DNA of 64,000 nucleotides from Devosia riboflavina (GCF_000743575.1 NZ_JQGC01000011.1:1-64000), one strand, 5' to 3'. Positions 24,414-33,513 are shown, counted from the first letter of the stretch. The notes: generated by a model from the sequence alone, not told the origin. Program-made: numbers and translations.

Positions 24414-25355
24414 CTAGTTTGAGGCGAAGTTTTGCTTGGCGAGGATGACAGCGCCATGCAGGGGTTCGAATTGCGGCAGCGCAACGAAATCACCGTAGCG
24501 CTCGGTCAACCGCGGAAAGAGCCGCTGGCCGAGACCGCCGACAATGGCCATCACCTCGGCGCCATGGCTTTTGAACCAGCGCACATAGGTGTCGATATAG
24601 CCCATCTGCACGTCGAGCAGTTTTAGGGCCACCGGGTCGTTCTGTTCGAGATAGTCGAACCAGAGCGGCATAAGCTTGCCATATTCGCCCGGCGCCCGGC
24701 CGATCAGCGCATCGTCGCACCCTTCGGTGCCGTCGTCGCTGAGCAGTTTCAGATCCATGGCCGTCGCAAAGGACCAGGTCATGATGCCCTGGTTGTCGCC
24801 ACCGAGCGCTGCCGCCACCGCCTTGGTCAGCGGCGAGCTCTCGGCAAGGCCGTCTTCGGCCTCGACCGTGTAGCGCGCCAGTTCGCGACCGAGGATCGCG
24901 CCCGACATCTGGTCGCCGATATGAAAACCCCAGCCGCCAGCCTGATAGCGCGTCCCATTGACGATCGACATGGCCGCCGAACCGGTGCCGATGATGACAA
25001 CGCCACCCTCACCGCCACCCAGGGCGCCGGCATGGGCAATGTCGATATCGTCGTAGACTTTCACGCCCGCAAAGGGCCAGGGCCGCGCAGCAAATTCGGC
25101 GCGCGCCGTATCCATGCGGCCGCCCGCCATGCCGAAGCAGGCATAGGTATTGGCGGTCTCAGCATAATCGACACCGGCAGCCTTGAACACGTCACGCGTG
25201 CCGTCACTGATCGCCTTATAGGCGGGATCGCCGGCATCGATCTGCAAGTTGGAACGGCCGTTTTTCACTTCGGCCAGCGTCACCAGATTCTCGTCGGCCA
25301 AACGTACGCGGCAATTGGTGCCACCGCCGTCGACGCCAAGATAATATCGGGGCAC
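24414..25355 (-). CDS. BadF/BadG/BcrA/BcrD-family ATPase (N-acetylglucosamine kinase-like)
   Basis: A 313-residue ASKHA-fold kinase. The phosphate-1 motif YLGVDGGGTNCRVRLAD is at the N-terminus, and GGEGGVVIIGTGSAA supplies the phosphate-2 region, followed by GGWGFHIGDQMSGA and the adenosine motif AIVGGLGQRLFP. Such proteins phosphorylate N-acetylglucosamine or glucosamine; others in the family are activators of dehydratases. GTG 25355 is chosen because GGAGAG precedes it; an in-frame start 33 bases further upstream lacks that. Its place at the head of the zwf-pgl-edd operon suggests that it feeds phosphorylated hexose into that pathway, but the sugar is unknown. Confidence 0.78.
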   Translation of the reverse strand: MPRYYLGVDGGGTNCRVRLADENLVTLAEVKNGRSNLQIDAGDPAYKAISDGTRDVFKAAGVDYAETANTYACFGMAGGRMDTARAEFAARPWPFAGVKVYDDIDIAHAGALGGGEGGVVIIGTGSAAMSIVNGTRYQAGGWGFHIGDQMSGAILGRELARYTVEAEDGLAESSPLTKAVAAALGGDNQGIMTWSFATAMDLKLLSDDGTEGCDDALIGRAPGEYGKLMPLWFDYLEQNDPVALKLLDVQMGYIDTYVRWFKSHGAEVMAIVGGLGQRLFPRLTERYGDFVALPQFEPLHGAVILAKQNFASN

Positions 25356-25621
25356 GCAGTCTCTCCATAAGGGGGATGGGCTCAGCACATCGTCGGGATG
25401 GACATTGCCCTACCCGACGCAGAGCCACACCCTAAGGTGTCATTTCGGCGCGGACCATAATGCGAAAGACGCTAAGACGAAAGTAGCATATCGGACAAAA
25501 ACGACCAGCCAAGAGCAGGTTTCGCATAGCTGCTTTCCGCCCCAGTGCAATCGATATGGGAACGCCTGACCCCTCAACCGGGTTTTACGAGGCTTGCAGC
25601 ACTCGCCAAGGAGCAAATCCC

Positions 25622-26143
25622 ATGCGCCACACACTGGTTCTGGGCGGCGCCCGATCGGGCAAGACGGCCTTTGCCGAACGCCTGGCGTTGCGCACCGGCA
25701 GGCACCCGCTCTATCTTGCGACCGCGGAAGCCCTCGACCCGGAAATGCGCGACCGTGTCGCTGGAGACGCCGCACGCTTTGCCACCCGCGAGGAGCCGAC
25801 GCAGCTTTCCCATGCGATCCTCGAGGAAGGCCGGGAAAGCGACGTGATTCTGGTCGATTCCATCACCCTCTGGATCACCAATCTGCTCCTGACCGGCAAG
25901 GACGTGTCGCAGGCCGTCGGCGAGCTCTGCGCCACGCTTGTCGAATTCCAGACCACAAAGGTCATCCTCGTCACCCATGAAGTCGGCCTCGGCATCGTGC
26001 CCGAAAACGCCATGGCCCGCACGTTTCGCGATCTCGCGGGATCAACCCACCAGCGCCTCGCCGAGGTCTGCGACGATGTCTATTTCGTCGCTGCAGGGCT
26101 GCCATTCACCCTGAAGGGCGCCCCGCCCATGGCCGATGCCTGA
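25622..26143 (+). CDS. cobU: Adenosylcobinamide kinase / adenosylcobinamide-phosphate guanylyltransferase
   Basis: A 173-residue CobU/CobP protein that phosphorylates adenosylcobinamide and adds GMP, a late step of cobalamin assembly or salvage. The P-loop GGARSGKTAFAE is at residues 9-20, and VDSITLWITNLL and VTHEVGLGIVPENAMARTFRDLAG, the guanylyl-acceptor region, follow. AAGGAG at 25608-25613 selects ATG 25622 over an upstream start in frame. No other cobalamin gene is adjacent, and I see no cobalamin-riboswitch B12 box in the 266-base upstream region. Confidence 0.92.
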   Translation: MRHTLVLGGARSGKTAFAERLALRTGRHPLYLATAEALDPEMRDRVAGDAARFATREEPTQLSHAILEEGRESDVILVDSITLWITNLLLTGKDVSQAVGELCATLVEFQTTKVILVTHEVGLGIVPENAMARTFRDLAGSTHQRLAEVCDDVYFVAAGLPFTLKGAPPMADA

Positions 26144-26283
26144 GAGAAGAGCCTGTGCAATCAAGGGCTTGCCCGGGCCAGGCGCAGATACGAATGCTTC
26201 TGAAAATCACTCGCAAATACAACGACTTGCGAGACTCCGCCTTTGAAGCTATGGCGGGTGACAATCCCTAAAGGAGTCCCCCC

Positions 26284-27180
26284 ATGGCCGCCACAGACCG
26301 CACGCTCGCCATTGCCGCCGTCAGTCTCGCCATCGGGCTCACTGTCCTCGCGCTCAAATTCTTCGCCTGGTATCTCACCGGCTCGATCGCGCTCTATTCC
26401 GACGCGCTAGAATCCATCGTCAACGTCGTCACCGCCATTGCCGCGCTGATCGCCGTCCGCCTCGCCCAGCGCCCGGCCGACGAGTCCCTGCCCTATGGCT
26501 ATCACAAGGCCGAATATTTCTCGGCCGTGCTCGTCGGCGTCATGATCATCGTCGCCGCCATCCTGATCCTGCGCGAAGCCTATTTTGGTTTCCTGGAACC
26601 GCAATTGCCGGAGGCGCCGGTCGAAGGCCTCGCAGTCAGCGTGGGCGCCACGCTGATCAACGTATTCTGGGCTCTTTATCTCAGGCGCTATGGCCGCCGC
26701 GTGCGTTCGCCCGCCCTCGTTGCCGATGCCAAGCACCTGATGACCGACGTCATCTCCACCCTTGGCGTCATTGTCGGCCTCGTCCTTGTCTACGCAACCG
26801 GCATAGCCGCGCTCGACTCGATATTGGCCGCGCTCGTCGCGCTCAACATCCTCTGGTCCGGCTGGGGCGTCATCCGCGAAAGCGTCGGCGGCCTGATGGA
26901 TGTCGCCGTACCGCCCGAAACCCAGAAAACCATCCGCGAAGTCATCGCGCAGAACGCCGATGGCGCCATTGAGGCCCATGACATCCGCACCCGCCAGGCG
27001 GGCAAACTGACCTTTATCGATTTCCACCTCGTCGTCCCCGGCGCCATGAGCGTCGAAGCCGCCCACACCATTTGCGACGGCATCGAAGCCAAGCTGCGCG
27101 AAACGGTCAGCGACCTGCAGATCACCATCCATGTCGAGCCGGAAAACAAGGCCAAACATGCCGGGATCGTGGTGGTTTAG
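26284..27180 (+). CDS. Cation diffusion facilitator transporter
   Basis: A 298-residue CDF antiporter that exports divalent metals using the proton gradient. Six hydrophobic helices fill residues 10-205, and a cytoplasmic ferredoxin-like domain occupies the last ~90 residues. The transport site carries ALYSDALESIVN on helix 2 and DAKHLMTDVIST on helix 5 (His and Asp as ligands). The order of residues resembles the FieF-like branch, so Fe, Zn or Mn cannot be separated. GGAG at 26272-26275 precedes ATG 26284. It is alone on its transcript between cobU and a secreted protein. Confidence 0.86.
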   Translation: MAATDRTLAIAAVSLAIGLTVLALKFFAWYLTGSIALYSDALESIVNVVTAIAALIAVRLAQRPADESLPYGYHKAEYFSAVLVGVMIIVAAILILREAYFGFLEPQLPEAPVEGLAVSVGATLINVFWALYLRRYGRRVRSPALVADAKHLMTDVISTLGVIVGLVLVYATGIAALDSILAALVALNILWSGWGVIRESVGGLMDVAVPPETQKTIREVIAQNADGAIEAHDIRTRQAGKLTFIDFHLVVPGAMSVEAAHTICDGIEAKLRETVSDLQITIHVEPENKAKHAGIVVV

Positions 27181-27215
27181 GTCGTTAGTTTCACCGGCCC
27201 CCACCCTTTTAGAGA

Positions 27216-27334
27216 CCTCATGGTGAGGCGCGGAGCGCAGCGAAGCCTCGAACCACGAGGTCGAGTGGGTGGAGCCATCGCGCCAGGCCCTCGTGGTTCG
27301 AGGCTTTGCTCTGCAAAGCACCTCACCATGAAGG
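27216..27334. repeat. Long intergenic palindromic repeat
   Basis: A left arm at 27216-27260 (CCTCATGGTGAGGCGC... to CACGAGG) and a right arm at 27288-27334 (CCTCGTGGTTCGAGGC... to CTCACCATGAAGG) are nearly reverse complements, with a 27-base middle. Copies of this family are scattered in many Rhizobiales genomes. It lies between the CDF gene and a secreted protein gene on the same strand, so it may affect read-through. Confidence 0.7.
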
Positions 27335-27402
27335 CCACTGGAAGGACCGCCGCGGGGAACAACGCCCTTGCCGCCTGCCCGCGACGCAGGCAGTCTCAGC
27401 CC

Positions 27403-27882
27403 ATGCGCTTCGCCCTCGCCCTTTTCGCCACCCTCATTCTCGCCCTGCCTGCCTTCGCCCAGGCAGCCTGGGGCTATTATGCCAATGCTCGCTACGGCTA
27501 CGAACTCGACGTTCCGCCCGGCTTCGAAGGCCAGGGCGAAAGTGCAAACGGCGATGGCCAGGTCTTCCTCTTTGACGGCCGCGTCGGAAAACTCACCGCC
27601 TGGGGCGGCTATTTCGTTGCCGAGCCGGATTTCGAATCCGAAGCCAATGCCCTTTTCGCCTCGGACACTGAAGCCGGCTGGGGTGTCATGGCGCAATCGG
27701 CCACGCCAAGCTGGGCCACCTGGTCTGCAACCAAATCCGGCCGCGTGCTGCAGCAGCACATGATCCAGCTCTGCGACGGCGCGGGCTATGCCGCCATCCG
27801 GCTCGAATATGCCCAGGTGGATCGCCCCAAACTCGACGACCTCGTCCAGCCGCTCATCGTCTCGCTCAAACCGACCTGCTGA
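27403..27882 (+). CDS. Secreted protein of unknown function
   Basis: A 159-residue protein beginning with a clear signal peptide, MRFALALFATLILALPAFAQA with an Ala-x-Ala cleavage site near residue 21. The mature part has AAWGYYANARYGYELDVPPGFEGQGES, aromatic and glycine rich, an acidic middle and two cysteines (in QLCDGAGY and the final KPTC) that could form a disulfide in the periplasm. No catalytic motif is recognised. An in-frame extension to 27220 runs through a repeat element and is not credible. Its last 17 bases overlap the convergent ATPase gene. Confidence 0.7.
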   Translation: MRFALALFATLILALPAFAQAAWGYYANARYGYELDVPPGFEGQGESANGDGQVFLFDGRVGKLTAWGGYFVAEPDFESEANALFASDTEAGWGVMAQSATPSWATWSATKSGRVLQQHMIQLCDGAGYAAIRLEYAQVDRPKLDDLVQPLIVSLKPTC

Positions 27883-28447
27883 GCGCCCGGGCTGCAGCAT
27901 GCGCTATCACCCGCTGCGCCGCGTCTTCGGCGGGCAGATCGGTCGTGTCGAGATCGAGCCGATTGGCGTGCTCGACAGCCAGAAGCGGCCTTGACCGCCG
28001 GACCAATTCGGCGCCCGCGGCATCGGTCATCTTGAGCCGTGCTTCGCGATCGGCCGAAGGAATGCGTTCGGCATGCGCCGCATCGGAAGCCGACAGGAAC
28101 ACCGGCACGAAAGTGCTGCCCCGCCGTTCCGCCGTCGCCACCACTTCGTCATAGGCCGGGCGATCGAGCGGATCGCCCTCCATCAGCGCATTGGTCAGCA
28201 CGAAACTCGCCTGCGCCGCGGCGATTTCCGCCATGGCCGTCAAAGCCTGGCGCCGGATCGTCATGATCAGGTCCCATGCCGCATCGGGGATTTTCGACCC
28301 ACCATCCTCGCGGATCAGCGAGAAAATGACATTATTGGCCAGGTGATTGTCGAAAAGCCGGGCGCCGGTCGCGGCAGTGATCCGGTTTGCGATCGTGAGC
28401 TTGCCCACGCCATAGTGGCCGATGAGATAGATGATCGTGTTGTGCAT
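27866..28447 (-). CDS. P-loop AAA-family ATPase / kinase-like protein
   Basis: A 193-residue P-loop protein. The N-terminal strand and Walker A are IIYLIGHYGVGKLTIANRI; the position after GK is Leu rather than Ser/Thr, with Thr one residue later, a variant seen in the 'GVGKLT' group of small NTPases. The rest (DNHLANNVIF, FVLTNALMEGD) resembles a shikimate/gluconate-kinase-like lid and substrate pocket. The substrate is unknown. It overlaps the convergent secreted-protein gene by 17 bases. It sits 12 bases downstream of a secreted-protein gene on the same strand, so the two may be cotranscribed. Confidence 0.68.
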   Translation of the reverse strand: MHNTIIYLIGHYGVGKLTIANRITAATGARLFDNHLANNVIFSLIREDGGSKIPDAAWDLIMTIRRQALTAMAEIAAAQASFVLTNALMEGDPLDRPAYDEVVATAERRGSTFVPVFLSASDAAHAERIPSADREARLKMTDAAGAELVRRSRPLLAVEHANRLDLDTTDLPAEDAAQRVIAHAAARALSRSV

Positions 28448-28459
28448 GTCGCTCCCGCC

Positions 28460-29104
28460 TCAATATTCCGGCTGGGGCAATTCCTCCGGCCATGGATAGC
28501 CGAGATTGATCGACTGCACGCGCACATCGAGCGTTTCCAGCAGCGGCTCGGACGACGGCACCGTCACCTCGCCCGATACCGGCGTGACATCCACGCTTTC
28601 GGGATATTCATCCTTGGGCGCAAAGCGAATCCAGAAGCCGCAGCCGGTCTCGGGATTGGCCAGCGCGCCCTTTTCGAACATGGCCCCACCGCCATAATCC
28701 CACCAAAAGCCGCCAATGGTGAAAGGCGCGCCATTGATGGCTTCCACCTCGGCAACGCTCATGCCGATCTTGACGCCGGCCGGGGTCTCCTGGCTCGGCG
28801 CCAGTTCCACGGAGCTGAGATATTCAAGCTCTTCCTCGTCCCACCAGCTAAACTGCATCACCCGCTCTGGATCATCGGGATAGACCGTCGTCGCCTCCAA
28901 TTCGATGCCCTCGACGCCATAGACGGTGCCGGTCTCGACATTCTCGTCGCCAAACGTCTCCCGCACCAGCGCATCCGAGCTTTTCGGCCCAAAAACGCCG
29001 TCACAGGAAATGGCCTGCGGCGCGGTTTTCACCTTGTCATTGGCCATAGCCGGCGCGACAGCGAGGGCCAGGCTCAGGGCAAGCAGCGAAATGCGGGCGA
29101 TCAT
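28460..29104 (-). CDS. Secreted protein of unknown function
   Basis: A 214-residue protein with a signal peptide (MIARISLLALSLALAVAPAMA, cleavage near residue 21). Cysteines in ISCDGVFG and ETGCGFW may form one disulfide in the periplasm. A central IGMSVAEVEAINGAPFTIGGFWWDYGG segment resembles the 'GMS..EV...GKP' pattern of SmpA/BamE-like or PepSY-like domains, but the match is weak. The acidic, proline-rich C-terminus is probably disordered. The ATG at 29104 is preceded by GGAGGA. No function is assigned. Confidence 0.7.
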   Translation of the reverse strand: MIARISLLALSLALAVAPAMANDKVKTAPQAISCDGVFGPKSSDALVRETFGDENVETGTVYGVEGIELEATTVYPDDPERVMQFSWWDEEELEYLSSVELAPSQETPAGVKIGMSVAEVEAINGAPFTIGGFWWDYGGGAMFEKGALANPETGCGFWIRFAPKDEYPESVDVTPVSGEVTVPSSEPLLETLDVRVQSINLGYPWPEELPQPEY

Positions 29105-29198
29105 GGAATGTCCTCCTCAAGCGGCGCCATTCTGGCCGAGCTTGTGCGTGCCGACAATTGGCGACTCGCGCTATGAACCGGAGCTGAAGGAGTTTTCC

Positions 29199-29453
29199 AT
29201 GAAGCCGATCAAGTTCGACCGCGAAGAAACCAAAGCCATCGTTGGCGAAATCCAGGACTATTTTCGCGAGGAACTCGACCAATCCATCGGCGCCATTCCG
29301 GCCGAAATGCTGATGCAGTTCTTCGCCGACAAGATGGGGGCCTATTATTACAATCGCGGCCTCTATGACGCGCAGGCGCTGATCCGCAAACAGATTGAAA
29401 ATCTCACCGACGAGATCTTTGCGCTCGAGCAGCCCACCAAGCACCTGCGCTGA
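29199..29453 (+). CDS. DUF2164 family protein
   Basis: An 84-residue protein of the DUF2164 type. Visible motifs are a helical IQDYFREELDQSIGAIPAEMLMQFF stretch and the conserved GAYYYNRGLYDAQALI segment. No membrane segment or signal peptide is seen, so it is likely cytoplasmic. Function is unknown. AAGGAG at 29188-29193 selects ATG 29199; the frame is open much further upstream but only as antisense of the secreted-protein gene. It is followed by a DMT-type membrane protein gene on the same strand, 81 bases downstream. Confidence 0.75.
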   Translation: MKPIKFDREETKAIVGEIQDYFREELDQSIGAIPAEMLMQFFADKMGAYYYNRGLYDAQALIRKQIENLTDEIFALEQPTKHLR

Positions 29454-29534
29454 GGCCGCTTGCCAAGTCCGCGCCGCCAGCGGAGAAGTCCGCCAGCGTC
29501 CCGAAGGGGCCGATTCGCGCCATTGGTGACCACT

Positions 29535-29891
29535 ATGGGAATGAACCTGCCCACCCTCGCCCCCATCGGGCTCCTGATCGCCTCGAACGTCTTCATGACC
29601 TTCGCCTGGTATTGGCACCTCAAATATCACGGCATGGTGCTCTGGGCCGTGGTGCTGATCAGTTGGGGCGTCGCCTTCTTCGAATATTGGCTGGCCATTC
29701 CCGCCAATCGCATCGGCAGCGCCGTCTATTCGGCGGCCGAGCTGAAGACCATCCAGGAGGTCATCTCCCTCTCGGTCTTCGCGCTCTTTGCCGTCTTCTA
29801 TCTCGGCGAAAAGCTCACCTGGAACCACGCCATCGGTTTTGGATTCATCGCCCTCGGCGCCCTCTTCATCTTCAAGGGTCCGATAAAATAG
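29535..29891 (+). CDS. DMT-superfamily small membrane protein (DUF486)
   Basis: A 118-residue inner-membrane protein with four predicted helices: IGLLIASNVFMTFAWYWHL, VLWAVVLISWGVAFFEYWLA, the VISLSVFALFAVFYL region and AIGFGFIALGALFIF. The layout matches the DUF486 half-transporter group of the drug/metabolite superfamily, whose substrates are unknown. The conserved YSAAELKTIQEV loop and LGEKLTW are typical. MGMN at 29535 or MNLP at 29541 could be the start. It ends flush against the CobW gene end on the opposite strand (29891/29892). Confidence 0.8.
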   Translation: MGMNLPTLAPIGLLIASNVFMTFAWYWHLKYHGMVLWAVVLISWGVAFFEYWLAIPANRIGSAVYSAAELKTIQEVISLSVFALFAVFYLGEKLTWNHAIGFGFIALGALFIFKGPIK

Positions 29892-31088
29892 TCAGGACCA
29901 GGCCGGAAACGGATCGGGCAGCCGCGCCCAGGCGTCCGGCGTCATGGTTCGCGCCGGCACCAGACAGGCATCGAGCCGTCGCCTGATCTCGGCCTCGCTC
30001 ATTGGGTCCGCCCCAATAAACACCAGCTCCTGCCGCCGGTCGCCCCAGATGGCGTCGAGATAGGGCGCCATGGCATCGCGCCATTCCTTATTGTCCGGCC
30101 AGCGTTGCGCCGGCACGGCGGCCCACCAATGACCCCGCCGCTGCGTGCGCACCAGTGCGCCGGCCTGACTCAATTCCCCAACGAAGTGCGGCCGCGTCGC
30201 CAGCCAGAAAAAGCCTTTTGCTCTAATGACACCCGGCCAGGCCTCTTTCAGAAACCGGTCAAGCAGCAGCGGATTGAACGGCTGGCGCGCGCGATAGACG
30301 AATGAGCGCACGCCATATTCCTCGGTCTCGGGCACATGGTCCCTATAACCGTTGAGCTCCTTGAACCAGAGCGGATTGGTCTCTGCCACTTCAAGATTGA
30401 AGAGCCCTGTATCGAGCACATCATCGAGCGCCACGACGCCAAAATCCGTTTCGACAATCCGCGCCATGGGATTGAGTGCCTTGATAATCGTCCGCGCCGC
30501 GCGCCGATCACCCTCGGAGGCCGTCGAAATCTTGTTGAGCACGACCACATCGGCAAATTCGATCTGCTCCACCAGAAGATCAACCAGCGCCCGCTCGTCG
30601 CCCTCCCCGGCCGTTTCGCCCCGATCACGCAAAAAGTCCGACGAGGCATAGTCCTTGAGGAGGTTCGCGCAATCGACCACGGTCACCATGGTATCGAGCC
30701 GTGTCAGGTCGGACAGCGAAAAGCCGCGCTCGTCGCGAAAATCGAAGGTCGTCGCCACCGGCAGCGGCTCGGAAATGCCGCTCGATTCAATCAGCAGATA
30801 ATCAAACCGCCCCTCGCCCGCGAGCCGCGTCACCTCGGCGAGCAGATCATCGCGCAGGGTGCAGCAGATGCAGCCATTGCTCATCTCGACCAGCGTTTCC
30901 TCGGTGCGGCTGAGATCAGCGCCGCCATCGCGCACGAGCGCGGCGTCGATATTGACCTCGCTCATGTCGTTGACGATGACCGCGACCTTGCGACCCTCGC
31001 GATTGTTGAGAATGTGATTGAGCAGCGTCGTCTTGCCGGCGCCGAGAAAGCCGGACAGCACGGTGACGGGAAGTTTCTTGGGGGCCAT
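29892..31088 (-). CDS. CobW/ZNG-type GTPase, likely zinc chaperone
   Basis: A 398-residue COG0523 GTPase. The Walker [17 protein letters not shown] is at residues 11-26, the metal-binding CICC motif in [13 protein letters not shown] follows, and the GTP-specificity motif is in VVVLNKIS. The C-terminal CobW_C domain holds [13 protein letters not shown] and [14 protein letters not shown]0523 proteins deliver metal to apoenzymes; next to aztD and znuA and behind a Zur-controlled unit it is most likely a zinc-deficiency chaperone (ZigA/YeiR-like). The start at 31088 begins at the P-loop region and lies within the aztD terminator region. It is 58 bases from aztD. Confidence 0.85.
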   Translation of the reverse strand: MAPKKLPVTVLSGFLGAGKTTLLNHILNNREGRKVAVIVNDMSEVNIDAALVRDGGADLSRTEETLVEMSNGCICCTLRDDLLAEVTRLAGEGRFDYLLIESSGISEPLPVATTFDFRDERGFSLSDLTRLDTMVTVVDCANLLKDYASSDFLRDRGETAGEGDERALVDLLVEQIEFADVVVLNKISTASEGDRRAARTIIKALNPMARIVETDFGVVALDDVLDTGLFNLEVAETNPLWFKELNGYRDHVPETEEYGVRSFVYRARQPFNPLLLDRFLKEAWPGVIRAKGFFWLATRPHFVGELSQAGALVRTQRRGHWWAAVPAQRWPDNKEWRDAMAPYLDAIWGDRRQELVFIGADPMSEAEIRRRLDACLVPARTMTPDAWARLPDPFPAWS

Positions 31089-31098
31089 GAGTTCTATC

Positions 31099-31140
31099 CA
31101 AAAAAAGAAAATGCCCTGCCGCCGGGGGCGGCGGCAGGGC
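31099..31140 (-). terminator. Strong rho-independent terminator after aztD
   Basis: On the minus strand an 11-bp perfect stem (31130-31140 with 31113-31123) encloses a 6-base C-rich loop and is followed by a T-rich run (31099-31112). It lies between aztD and the CobW gene, so CobW expression needs read-through or its own promoter in the terminator region. Confidence 0.75.
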
Positions 31141-31146
31141 TCGCGG

Positions 31147-32331
31147 TCAGTGCTGGATGCCCGAGCCGCCAACGGCGACGATATTGTAGGGCGCGCCCTC
31201 GACCGCGATCTCACCCGCAAGGGCGAAATCAGCCACATCCACCAGATGCACCACGCTCTTCAGCGGATCGGTCACGGCGACCTTGTCACCCACCACCGCA
31301 ATACGCGGCCGCGGCAGGCTAAATTCGCCATCCATGGAATAGGGTTCGGTCACCTTCACCGACTGGGTCAGTTCGCCCGACACCACATCGAGCTGCCGCA
31401 GGAACCCGTCCTCGGTGAAGATGTAAGCAAATTTCGGCCGCACGGAATCGGTGACAAAATGTACGCGCCGCGTCGGCAGATCGACCAGACGATAGGGTGC
31501 AGCCTCGGCGGGATCGATGATGACCACCTTGTCAGCCCCATAATTGCCGAGGAAGTACTGCATCCCCTGCCCGCCGATCAGCGTCGTGGTCTTGCCCTCC
31601 GGCAGGCCCGAATAATCAAGCTTGGTCACCTGCGGCTCGCCGGAACCCGAAACAATCAACACTCCATCGCCGCAACCGACGATGAGCAAATTGCCCGAAG
31701 CAGCTTCTCCATGGAGGTCCGGGCAAGCATGGGTTTCACCCACAAGCTTCCCTGAGGCATCAACCACATTGAGCCCAATCCGCGGCTTCTTCTCGTCCTC
31801 GGCATTGGCCGTCGAGACGAGCGTGAAATCACCCCACGGCACGGCCAGTCCATGATGCGGCGTGCCGCTATCGAGTTGGCTTTCAGTGATCTTTCCGTCG
31901 TCAGCCCATTCGTGCGGGCTAAAGAGATCGACCTTGCCCGACCCATCGAAGAACAGCGCCACCTTGCCGTCATGCTCAACGAAATGCGCCGGCTTTTCGC
32001 CCGAGATTACCGCCTCGACCAGCGCCGGCTCCGAGACTTCGATATCGCCGTGATCACCATGGTCATCAATGGCGATGCCCGAGCGGATGGCCGAAACCTG
32101 CCCAGCCGCACCCTGCACGGCAAACACCGCCTCGCCCGATTCACCGGCAACGAGCGAAGCCGGGCTTTTCAGCGCAAATGCACCCAGGGTATCGCCGCTG
32201 ATCGCATCCACCGCCGTAACCTTGCCCTCGGCGTGATCGGCGACAAACAACCGCCAGGCAATGACATCATCAGCCAAAATCGGCGCCGTCAGCGCCGTAG
32301 CGAGCAGAAGGGAAGTAAAGATATGACGCAT
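31147..32331 (-). CDS. aztD: AztD-like periplasmic zinc chaperone
   Basis: A 394-residue secreted protein with a signal peptide (residues 1-20, ending near LADD). The mature part is a beta-propeller-like fold with repeated ...[12 protein letters not shown]... and ...[11 protein letters not shown]... blades. A His/Asp-rich loop DDHGDHGD lies at residues 89-96, plus [14 protein letters not shown] Cys/His sites ([12 protein letters not shown]). In Paracoccus denitrificans, AztD is the metallochaperone that hands zinc to the AztC solute-binding protein; here it lies beside znuA. A candidate Zur box at 32345-32363 precedes it. ATG 32331 follows a weak RBS. Confidence 0.8.
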   Translation of the reverse strand: MRHIFTSLLLATALTAPILADDVIAWRLFVADHAEGKVTAVDAISGDTLGAFALKSPASLVAGESGEAVFAVQGAAGQVSAIRSGIAIDDHGDHGDIEVSEPALVEAVISGEKPAHFVEHDGKVALFFDGSGKVDLFSPHEWADDGKITESQLDSGTPHHGLAVPWGDFTLVSTANAEDEKKPRIGLNVVDASGKLVGETHACPDLHGEAASGNLLIVGCGDGVLIVSGSGEPQVTKLDYSGLPEGKTTTLIGGQGMQYFLGNYGADKVVIIDPAEAAPYRLVDLPTRRVHFVTDSVRPKFAYIFTEDGFLRQLDVVSGELTQSVKVTEPYSMDGEFSLPRPRIAVVGDKVAVTDPLKSVVHLVDVADFALAGEIAVEGAPYNIVAVGGSGIQH

Positions 32332-32344
32332 ATTCTTGCTCCGA

Positions 32345-32363
32345 TATGTTAGAACGTTACATT
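32345..32363. promoter_or_regulatory. Candidate Zur box upstream of aztD
   Basis: Read on the minus strand the 19-mer AATGTAACGTTCTAACATA is a near-palindrome similar to alphaproteobacterial Zur sites (core TGTTAT-N3-ATAACA). It is 13 bases upstream of the aztD start. Match is looser than for the boxes at 33499 and 33524. Confidence 0.5.
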
Positions 32364-32391
32364 CTTGTATTGAGAATGGCGCGTGCGACAT

Positions 32392-32498
32392 CACCCCACC
32401 CTCATTCCCTCCCCATCAAGGGGAGGGAGGCGCAGGCCACTCGTTCTCGGTTCCATCGTCTCCCTCCCCCTTGTGGGGAGGGATCAAGGGTGGGGGTG
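32392..32498. repeat. Intergenic palindromic repeat (CCCTCCCC family)
   Basis: Outer arms CACCCCACCCTCATTCCCT (from 32392) and the reverse-complementary block ending GGGTGGGGGTG (32498) flank two small hairpins (32407-32427 and 32459-32482). A copy of the same family lies at 34419-34542. It sits between the aztD promoter region and the end of znuA. Confidence 0.65.
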
Positions 32499-32518
32499 TT
32501 TAATCAGGTGGGGGCGCT

Positions 32519-33460
32519 TTACCCCAGGCAATCCACCAGCCCCGCCGCAATCCCTCGCAGCAGGTCGCCATAAAGCCCCGGCCCTTCCGCCAGCGCGCTC
32601 CCCTCGGGATCGAGCACGCCCGCCTTGGCCTCGGTCCCTTCCACGATCGTGCTGACAATGGCCGGCTCGAAGTTCGGCTCGGCAAACACACAGGTGGCGC
32701 CCAGTTCGCTCACCTTCTTCCGCAGCTCATCCACCCGCGCCGCGCCCGGCATGGCCTCGGGCGAAACGGTGATGGTCCCGGCAACTTCAAGCCCAAAACG
32801 GTTCTCGAAATACTGGTAAGCATCGTGGAAGACGATAAACGGCTTGTCCTTGACCCCGTCCAGCGTCGCCGCAATCTCGGTTTCGAGTGCTCCAAGCGCC
32901 GCAATCTCTGTCTCGGCGTTGGCCCCATAGGCCGCGGCATTGTCAGGATCAGCCGCGCTCAGCACCCGCGCGATCTCGGTCACCATCAGCTTGGCATTTT
33001 CCGGATCGAGCCAGAAATGCATGTCACCTTCTTCGTGCTCATGGTCGTGGTCATGCGCCGCTTCCTCATGCCCATGATCCTCATCGCCATGCGAATGCGG
33101 CTCGAATGTCCCGCCTTCACGCATCGGCAGGAGCTCGATCCCCGGCGATTCCGCCAGCTCAACCGTCTGCGCCTTGGTCGACAGCGTTTCCAGCGCATCG
33201 GCCAGGAACAGTTCCATGCCGTGCCCGGTCCAGAACACGATATCGGCATTTTCAAGCGCCGCGGCATCCGAGGGCCGCAGCGAATAGGTGTGCGGCGAAG
33301 CCGCGCCCTTGACGATCAGCCCGGGCTCACCAACCCCCGCCATCACCGCCGCAACCAGCGAATGCACAGGTTTTGTCGAAGCCACGACATTGGGCGCCGC
33401 CATGGCCGTGCCGGTCAGCAGCAGGCTTGCAAAGGCAGCGATCGGGATCAACCGGTTCAT
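32519..33460 (-). CDS. znuA: Zinc ABC transporter substrate-binding protein (ZnuA/AztC type)
   Basis: A 313-residue periplasmic zinc-binding protein of cluster A-I. A signal peptide covers residues 1-21 (MNRLIPIAAFASLLLTG-). Zinc ligands are His57 in SPHTYSLRP, His148 in DMHFWLDPENA and the later FHDAYQYFE histidine. Residues 121-148 form a His/Asp/Glu-rich metal-collecting loop typical of ZnuA. ATG 33460 is chosen with AAGAGG eight bases upstream; a GTG at 33469 lies within that RBS. It is divergent from znuC with two Zur boxes between them. Because aztD lies downstream, the protein could equally be called AztC. Confidence 0.9.
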   Translation of the reverse strand: MNRLIPIAAFASLLLTGTAMAAPNVVASTKPVHSLVAAVMAGVGEPGLIVKGAASPHTYSLRPSDAAALENADIVFWTGHGMELFLADALETLSTKAQTVELAESPGIELLPMREGGTFEPHSHGDEDHGHEEAAHDHDHEHEEGDMHFWLDPENAKLMVTEIARVLSAADPDNAAAYGANAETEIAALGALETEIAATLDGVKDKPFIVFHDAYQYFENRFGLEVAGTITVSPEAMPGAARVDELRKKVSELGATCVFAEPNFEPAIVSTIVEGTEAKAGVLDPEGSALAEGPGLYGDLLRGIAAGLVDCLG

Positions 33461-33498
33461 GAAAGGCACCTCTTGTCTGCTCCATATCGCGAACGATA

Positions 33499-33513
33499 TG
33501 TTATGTTATTACG
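33499..33513. promoter_or_regulatory. Zur box 1 (znuA-znuC divergent region)
   Basis: TGTTAT-GTT-ATTACG, close to the Zur core TGTTAT-N3-ATAACA (10 of 12 defined positions). It is 39 bases upstream of the znuA start and its centre is 25 bp from that of box 2, so two Zur dimers could bind on about the same DNA face. Confidence 0.6.

Noticed and set aside
25356..25621. Cobalamin riboswitch upstream of cobU
   Set aside because: I looked for the B12 box and its surrounding stems on the plus strand and found none.
26407..27900. Leftward open frame of 497 codons across the CDF transporter gene
   Set aside because: It also runs through the intergenic repeat; the opposite strand carries a clear CDF transporter.
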